DNA of 64,000 nt from Ruminococcaceae bacterium BL-4 (GTDB lineage Bacteria; Bacillota; Clostridia; Oscillospirales; Acutalibacteraceae). Made by a program: the position numbers and the translations under genes. The stretch covers positions 620,001-684,000 of the forward strand of contig LR778134.1 in assembly GCA_902809935.1 (NCBI GenBank), read 5' to 3'. The notes below the pieces were generated by a model. The model was not told the origin of the DNA and made no database searches. It saw only the letters and a program-made list of their open reading frames with translations. Below, piece after piece: positions 59,631 through 64,000 of the stretch. Each line of letters starts with the position of its first letter. Positions within the stretch are counted from its first letter, which is position 1.

Positions 59631-62600
59631 TCAATTTTTTGTTTTTTTCTCTACAAAAAGGGCCTTTTTAAGGACCCCCAGAATTTCGTCTTTAGGCTGC
59701 AATTTCAAGCTGACATACGGCTTTTCGCCGGCACCGACCAACACTCTTCCCTTAAAGAGATCAGAGATGTCCCCGATCCATTTCATATCGAGCGTTTTGC
59801 TGTAAAAATACAAGCCGCCATTTTGCTGTTTAATCTCGGAAAATCCTATTTTTCCTGCTTGATTGCGCAAAAGTGCCACTTGAATCAGCCCTTCGACACT
59901 CTTTGGTGCATCTCCGTAACGATCGATCAATTCATCCGTCACATCCATTGCATCCTCTTCGCTGCGGATATCCGCAATGCGACGGTACATTTCCAATCTG
60001 CCGGAAAGACTTTCGATATAGCTTTCCGGGATATGTGCCTCCACCTGCAAGTCAACTACACACTCTTCATCTGTTTGGGGTGCTTCTCCTTTTTCAGCTG
60101 CGATTGCATCTGAAAGCAGCTTTAAGTACATATCATAGCCTACCGCTTCCATATGCCCATGCTGTTCTCCGCCAAGAATGGAGCCCGCTCCGCGAATTTC
60201 CAGATCCCGCATTGCAATTTTAAAGCCGGAACCAAATTCTGTAAATTCCCGAATGGCCGAAAGCCGCTTCTGCGCAATCTCTGAGAGAACTTTATTTTTA
60301 CGGAAGGTCAAATAAGCATAGGCGCGCCTATTCGATCTTCCGACTCTGCCGCGAATCTGATGCAGCTGCGAAAGCCCCATTCGATCTGCATTATCAATAA
60401 TCAAGGTATTGACGTTTGGTACATCTACACCGGTCTCGATAATCGTTGTGCAGACAAGCACATCGATCTCATGGTCAATTAGTTGACGCCATTGCTCCGA
60501 AAGCTCCTGCTCACTCATTTTCCCGTGCCCGATCCCAATTCTTGCTTCGGGAATCCGCTGCTTTAAAGAAGCTGCCACCCTGGTGATCGAAGCCACGTCA
60601 TTATGCAGCCAATAAACCTGTCCGCCTCGGCGAAGCTCCCGGCGCACCGCTTCCCCCAGGACTCCCGCATCATATTCCAATACATAGGTCTGTACCGGGT
60701 GACGGTCATGAGGTGCTTCTTCGATCACGCTCATATCGCGTATGCCGGACATCGCCATATTGAGAGTACGGGGAATCGGCGTTGCCGAAAGGGTCAGCAC
60801 ATCAACATTGTTACAAAGCTTTTTTAATTTTTCCTTCTGTGCGACACCAAATCGCTGTTCCTCATCAATAATGACCAATCCTAAATCCCGGAATTTTACA
60901 TCCTTGCTGATCAATCTGTGGGTGCCAATAATCAAGTCAACTTCTCCACGCTTCAATTTCTGTAAAATTTCTTCCTGCTGCTTCGGCGTGCGAAAGCGCG
61001 ACAGCAGTTCGATCGTGACAGGGAACCCTTCCATTCGTCTCGTCACCGTCTGATAATGCTGCCACGCAAGAATTGTAGTCGGCACTAAAAGTGCACATTG
61101 CTTCCCATCTGTAACACATTTGAACGCTGCACGCAGTGCCACTTCGGTCTTTCCAAATCCAACATCTCCGCAGAGCAGCCGATCCATCGGTACAGGGCGT
61201 TCCATATCCTCTTTGATCTCTTCAATGCAGCGCAGCTGATCCTGCGTTTCATCAAATTCAAAATGAGATTCAAAATCCCGCTGCCAGTCGGTATCTTTGG
61301 AAAAAGCATGTCCTTTTGCCTGCATTCTCGCAGCATAAAGCTTGATCAGCTCTTTTGCCATATCTTTTACAGCACTGCGCACTCGCGTCTTGGCTTTTTG
61401 CCAGTCACTGCCGCCTAGGCGGCTGAGCTTTACCGTAGAATCCTCTCTGGGACCAATATATCGACTCACCAAATCGAGCTGTGTAACAGGCACATAGAGA
61501 ATATCATTTTTAGCATAGCGAATTTTGATATAATCTTTGACAATTCCGTGTGTATCAATTTTATGGATTCCATCAAAGACGCCGATTCCGTGGATATCGT
61601 GCACCATGTAATCCCCAATGGAAAGCTCTGAAAGGGAGCTGATTGCCTGCCGGTTCGGATCTTTTTTGCTGCTTACACGCTGCCGATTTCCCTGCATCAG
61701 TTTTCCGTGGGTGATGATTCCCAATGCGATTCCAGGCCATTCCATACCTGCAGAGAGAGTCCCCGGCATCACTGCAATCATATTTTTTTGAACTTCTGTT
61801 GGTCCTTCGGAATAATAAGCCGGCATGTTAAGTGCTGCCAAATCAGAAGCAACTGTTTTTGCGCTGCGTTCAGTTCCCGCTAGAACTATACAAGCCTCTC
61901 CTTGATGAAGCATTGCCGAAAGGTCCTCCTGCAAAAGCTCCATAGAGCCGCCCCAAGCTGCTAATTGTCGTGCTGTAAAATTTAAAAGGACGCGAAGCGG
62001 CACATCATAGCTGCCATGAGCAAAAACGTCCAAGAATATGGAACTGCTGTTTTCTGCTTTAGAAAGCAAATCTTCATAGGAAATAGAAAATGAATCAAGG
62101 GTGCGGCAGAGCGTTCCTTCTGCAAGATATGCTTTTAAATCTTCTCCCCACTGTGTAGTAAGTGCGCGCAGCCGCTCCTTTTGCCGCGCCGGTTCGCTTA
62201 AAAAGAGAAAGCCGTCCTGCGGCAGATAAGAAAGCAGCGTTGCTTTCTGCGGATACAAAATCGGGAGGAATTTATCCATGCAGGAAAGTCGGATTCCATT
62301 CATAAGCCCGTCAATTTGTTCTTTTAAAACTTCCTTTTGTTTCGGCGCTGCTTTTCCGCGCAGAGATGACATCAACTTTTGAAGTGTCTTGGCAAAAGCT
62401 TTCGGATGGTCGGTTAAAGCTTCTACCGCCGGCACAACGGTTACCTCTTCAACAGAATCCGTACGTCTCTGTGTAACCGCGTCAAAATGAGAGATGGTAT
62501 CAATTTGATCTCCCCAAAATTCGATTCGCAGCGGAGAAGCAGACTCTGGCGGATAAAGATCCAGAATCCCTCCGCGACGGGAAAATTGCCCGGAACCATC

Positions 62601-63095
62601 CACCTGTTCTGCCCGTTCATAACCGCAGGACAAAAGCAAGGATTCCAAAGATTCCGGAGAAACGTCCTCTCCGGAGCAAAATTCTTTTGTATGATTTTTT
62701 AAAACTTCCGGCGGCAGGGTAAGCTGTAAGGCCCCCTCGATGCTGCAGACCAAAACCTTGCAAGCCCCTTCTAAAAAGCGGGAAAGTACTCCAATCCTCT
62801 GATGCTCATATTCGTGAGAAGCAGTTCCACTGAGAAACGTAAAATCTCTTGCAGGATAAAAAAGGGTCTCAATTCCCAATGATTCCAGGTCGGACTGCAG
62901 GCGATTTCCTTCACTCTCATCCCCACAAACGACGATTGCTGGTTTTTCACTCTGCTCACAGAGTGCACTAATCAGTGCCGCCTTATGAATCCCGGTAAGC
63001 CCCGTACAGGCAATCGGAGCCCTTTTCTCCCTTAAAGCTGTTATTAAAGCCGTATATTCGGGAAGATTTTGAAAAGCATTGGTTAAAAGTTTCAT
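59631..63095 (-). CDS. mfd: Transcription-repair coupling factor
   Basis: The 1154-residue protein releases RNA polymerase stalled at lesions and recruits UvrA. In order it has a UvrB-like N-terminal module (about 1-350), the RNAP-interaction/CarD-like domain (about 490-560, DYMVHDIHGIGVFDGIHKIDTHG), and the helicase motor with Walker A DVGFGKTEVALRAAFK, DEEQ as IIDEEQRFGV, TATPIPRT-like LSATPIPRTLNMAMSGIRDMSV and the Q-rich motif QIRGRVGRSNRRAYAYL. The C-terminal TRCF domain follows. Full length. In many clostridia pth precedes mfd; here the upstream neighbour is a divergent transporter. Confidence 0.97.
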   Translation of the reverse strand: MKLLTNAFQNLPEYTALITALREKRAPIACTGLTGIHKAALISALCEQSEKPAIVVCGDESEGNRLQSDLESLGIETLFYPARDFTFLSGTASHEYEHQRIGVLSRFLEGACKVLVCSIEGALQLTLPPEVLKNHTKEFCSGEDVSPESLESLLLSCGYERAEQVDGSGQFSRRGGILDLYPPESASPLRIEFWGDQIDTISHFDAVTQRRTDSVEEVTVVPAVEALTDHPKAFAKTLQKLMSSLRGKAAPKQKEVLKEQIDGLMNGIRLSCMDKFLPILYPQKATLLSYLPQDGFLFLSEPARQKERLRALTTQWGEDLKAYLAEGTLCRTLDSFSISYEDLLSKAENSSSIFLDVFAHGSYDVPLRVLLNFTARQLAAWGGSMELLQEDLSAMLHQGEACIVLAGTERSAKTVASDLAALNMPAYYSEGPTEVQKNMIAVMPGTLSAGMEWPGIALGIITHGKLMQGNRQRVSSKKDPNRQAISSLSELSIGDYMVHDIHGIGVFDGIHKIDTHGIVKDYIKIRYAKNDILYVPVTQLDLVSRYIGPREDSTVKLSRLGGSDWQKAKTRVRSAVKDMAKELIKLYAARMQAKGHAFSKDTDWQRDFESHFEFDETQDQLRCIEEIKEDMERPVPMDRLLCGDVGFGKTEVALRAAFKCVTDGKQCALLVPTTILAWQHYQTVTRRMEGFPVTIELLSRFRTPKQQEEILQKLKRGEVDLIIGTHRLISKDVKFRDLGLVIIDEEQRFGVAQKEKLKKLCNNVDVLTLSATPIPRTLNMAMSGIRDMSVIEEAPHDRHPVQTYVLEYDAGVLGEAVRRELRRGGQVYWLHNDVASITRVAASLKQRIPEARIGIGHGKMSEQELSEQWRQLIDHEIDVLVCTTIIETGVDVPNVNTLIIDNADRMGLSQLHQIRGRVGRSNRRAYAYLTFRKNKVLSEIAQKRLSAIREFTEFGSGFKIAMRDLEIRGAGSILGGEQHGHMEAVGYDMYLKLLSDAIAAEKGEAPQTDEECVVDLQVEAHIPESYIESLSGRLEMYRRIADIRSEEDAMDVTDELIDRYGDAPKSVEGLIQVALLRNQAGKIGFSEIKQQNGGLYFYSKTLDMKWIGDISDLFKGRVLVGAGEKPYVSLKLQPKDEILGVLKKALFVEKKTKN

Positions 63096-63133
63096 AAAAT
63101 TTGCTCCTGTTTTGCATTTTTAGGAAGAATCGA

Positions 63134-63162
63134 TTGTTTTTCGCCAAAATAAATGCTATAAT
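63134..63162 (+). promoter_or_regulatory. Promoter of the NSS transporter gene
   Basis: TTGTTT (63134-63139) and TGC-extended TATAAT (63157-63162) with a 17-bp spacer lie about 77 bp ahead of the ATG. The leader holds a small GCTAAATTAGC palindrome. Confidence 0.7.
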
Positions 63163-63238
63163 AAATTTATCTATTCAAAAATTTAAAGTGCTAAATTAGC
63201 ATTTTAATTTTTTTCAAATGAGGGGGTAAATAGATCTT

Positions 63239-64000
63239 ATGAATCAAGAAACAAAAACCCGCAGCAGCTTTTCCGGTAAAGTCGGATTTATATTAGCCGC
63301 AGCGGGCAGTGCAGTCGGCCTGGGGAACATTTGGCGGTTCCCGTATCTTGCCGCAAAATACGGCGGCGGTATTTTCCTGTTTGTTTACATTATCCTTGCG
63401 GTAACCTTTGGTTTTGTGCTGATGATTACAGAAATTGCAATTGGGCGGAAAACCGGTCTTTCTGCAATCGAAGCCTATGGCGCTATCAACAAGAAATTTA
63501 AGTTTTTGGGGGTCCTTACTTCTCTGGTTCCAATCATCATTCTGCCTTACTACAGTGTAATCGGCGGTTGGGTTATGAAATATCTGGCAGTGTACGTTGC
63601 AGGTCAGGGGAATGCAGCTGCAGGTGCCAAATTCTTCGGCAACTTTATTAGTGAACCAATTGAACCGGTCCTCTGGTTCTTGCTCTTTGTTGGGCTCACC
63701 GCAATCATCGTTCTGTTTGGTGTACAGAAAGGCGTTGAAAAAGCCAGCCGAATTCTGATGCCGGTACTGGTCGTTTTGTCGGTTGCAGTAGCAATTTACT
63801 CTGTCACTTTGCCCGGCGCTGTCGAGGGTGTTAAATATTATCTGCTGCCCGATTTCAGCAAATTCTCCATCAACACCGTTCTCGGTGCTATGGGACAGCT
63901 TTTCTATTCTTTGAGTCTTGCTATGGGCATCATGATTACTTATGGCTCCTATATGAAGCGGGACGTAGACCTTGTACAATCTGCCCGCCAGATCGATATT
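63239..64000 (+). CDS. NSS-family sodium-dependent transporter (3' partial)
   Basis: ATG at 63239 opens 254 codons that run off the right edge. The sequence is that of the neurotransmitter:sodium symporter (LeuT-fold) family. TM1 has the unwound substrate/sodium motif FILAAAGSAVGLGNIWRFPYLAAK, followed by GGGIFLFVYIILAV, a TM2 end with EIAIGRKTG, and later TM6-like LGAMGQLFYSLSLAMGIMITYGSYM. Bacterial members import amino acids or related amines with Na+. AGGGGG lies 12 bp before the ATG. A long minus-strand reading frame across the same region is a shadow. Confidence 0.93.
   Translation, partial: MNQETKTRSSFSGKVGFILAAAGSAVGLGNIWRFPYLAAKYGGGIFLFVYIILAVTFGFVLMITEIAIGRKTGLSAIEAYGAINKKFKFLGVLTSLVPIIILPYYSVIGGWVMKYLAVYVAGQGNAAAGAKFFGNFISEPIEPVLWFLLFVGLTAIIVLFGVQKGVEKASRILMPVLVVLSVAVAIYSVTLPGAVEGVKYYLLPDFSKFSINTVLGAMGQLFYSLSLAMGIMITYGSYMKRDVDLVQSARQIDI

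Noticed and set aside
63293-63979. Minus-strand ORF of 228 codons at the right edge
   Set aside because: It lies opposite the clearly recognisable NSS transporter frame and its product shows no family features.

Overview
The window reads as a chromosomal segment of an anaerobic, spore-forming, low-to-mid GC Gram-positive, most likely a clostridium of the Oscillospirales/Ruminococcaceae type. The evidence is an oxygen-sensitive class III ribonucleotide reductase with its activase, rubrerythrin, a CwlJ/GerQ-like spore germination pair, lipoprotein-anchored binding proteins with no outer-membrane genes, strong AGGAGG-type ribosome sites, frequent TTG/GTG starts, and intrinsic terminators between almost all units. 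I see no rRNA, tRNA, CRISPR array, insertion sequence or prophage. This is mostly core genome with a few accessory transport modules.

Layout. 1-3.3 kb: end of a sugar-sensing operon (YesM-type histidine kinase and two sugar-binding proteins). 3.3-7 kb: DtxR/MntR-like regulator and a glycine-betaine (Opu) ABC transporter whose receptor and permease are fused. 7-9 kb: CYTH phosphatase and DUF1015. 9.1-13.8 kb: four-gene GldA/GldF/GldG/DUF4340-type ABC module. 13.9-16.2 kb: CLC transporter resembling the fluoride-specific branch, then the CwlJ/GerQ-like pair. 16.4-19.5 kb: class III RNR, in which the glycyl-radical segment lies on a separate 53-residue ORF, preceded by NrdR-type boxes. 19.6-22.6 kb: aspS-queH-HxlR. 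22.8-24.5 kb: mgtE behind a 26-codon leader ORF and an attenuator. 24.5-29.5 kb: hypothetical protein, a large FtsX/MacB-type exporter and an Smr protein. 29.7-35.8 kb: hypothetical proteins, a foldase-like lipoprotein, a sigma-region-4-like pair, rubrerythrin, ychF, GNAT and a FlK-like thioesterase. 35.9-39.3 kb: ilvBNC behind a very short attenuator. 39.3-44.3 kb: LysR and a TRAP transporter with a DUF6282 hydrolase. 44.7-47.9 kb: M-box riboswitch, 34-codon leader ORF and mgtA. 48-49.4 kb: hisS. 49.5-59.6 kb: cell-shape and division cluster zapA-U32-dut-DUF4321-maf-mreBCD-PBP2-minD-mgsA. 59.6-64 kb: mfd and the start of an NSS-family sodium symporter.

The most interesting theme is magnesium. 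Both Mg2+ transporter genes (mgtE, mgtA) are preceded by a short ORF with a good Shine-Dalgarno. In each case that Shine-Dalgarno region can base-pair with sequence at or just after the end of the same ORF. The mgtE leader peptide carries three consecutive Asp followed by Val-Pro and lies ahead of an intrinsic terminator; the mgtA leader ORF lies behind an M-box/terminator. This suggests two peptide-coupled Mg2+ sensing leaders. Other points worth checking are the split NrdD, the minimal ilvB attenuator, the receptor-first Opu fusion and the DUF6282/TRAP operon.
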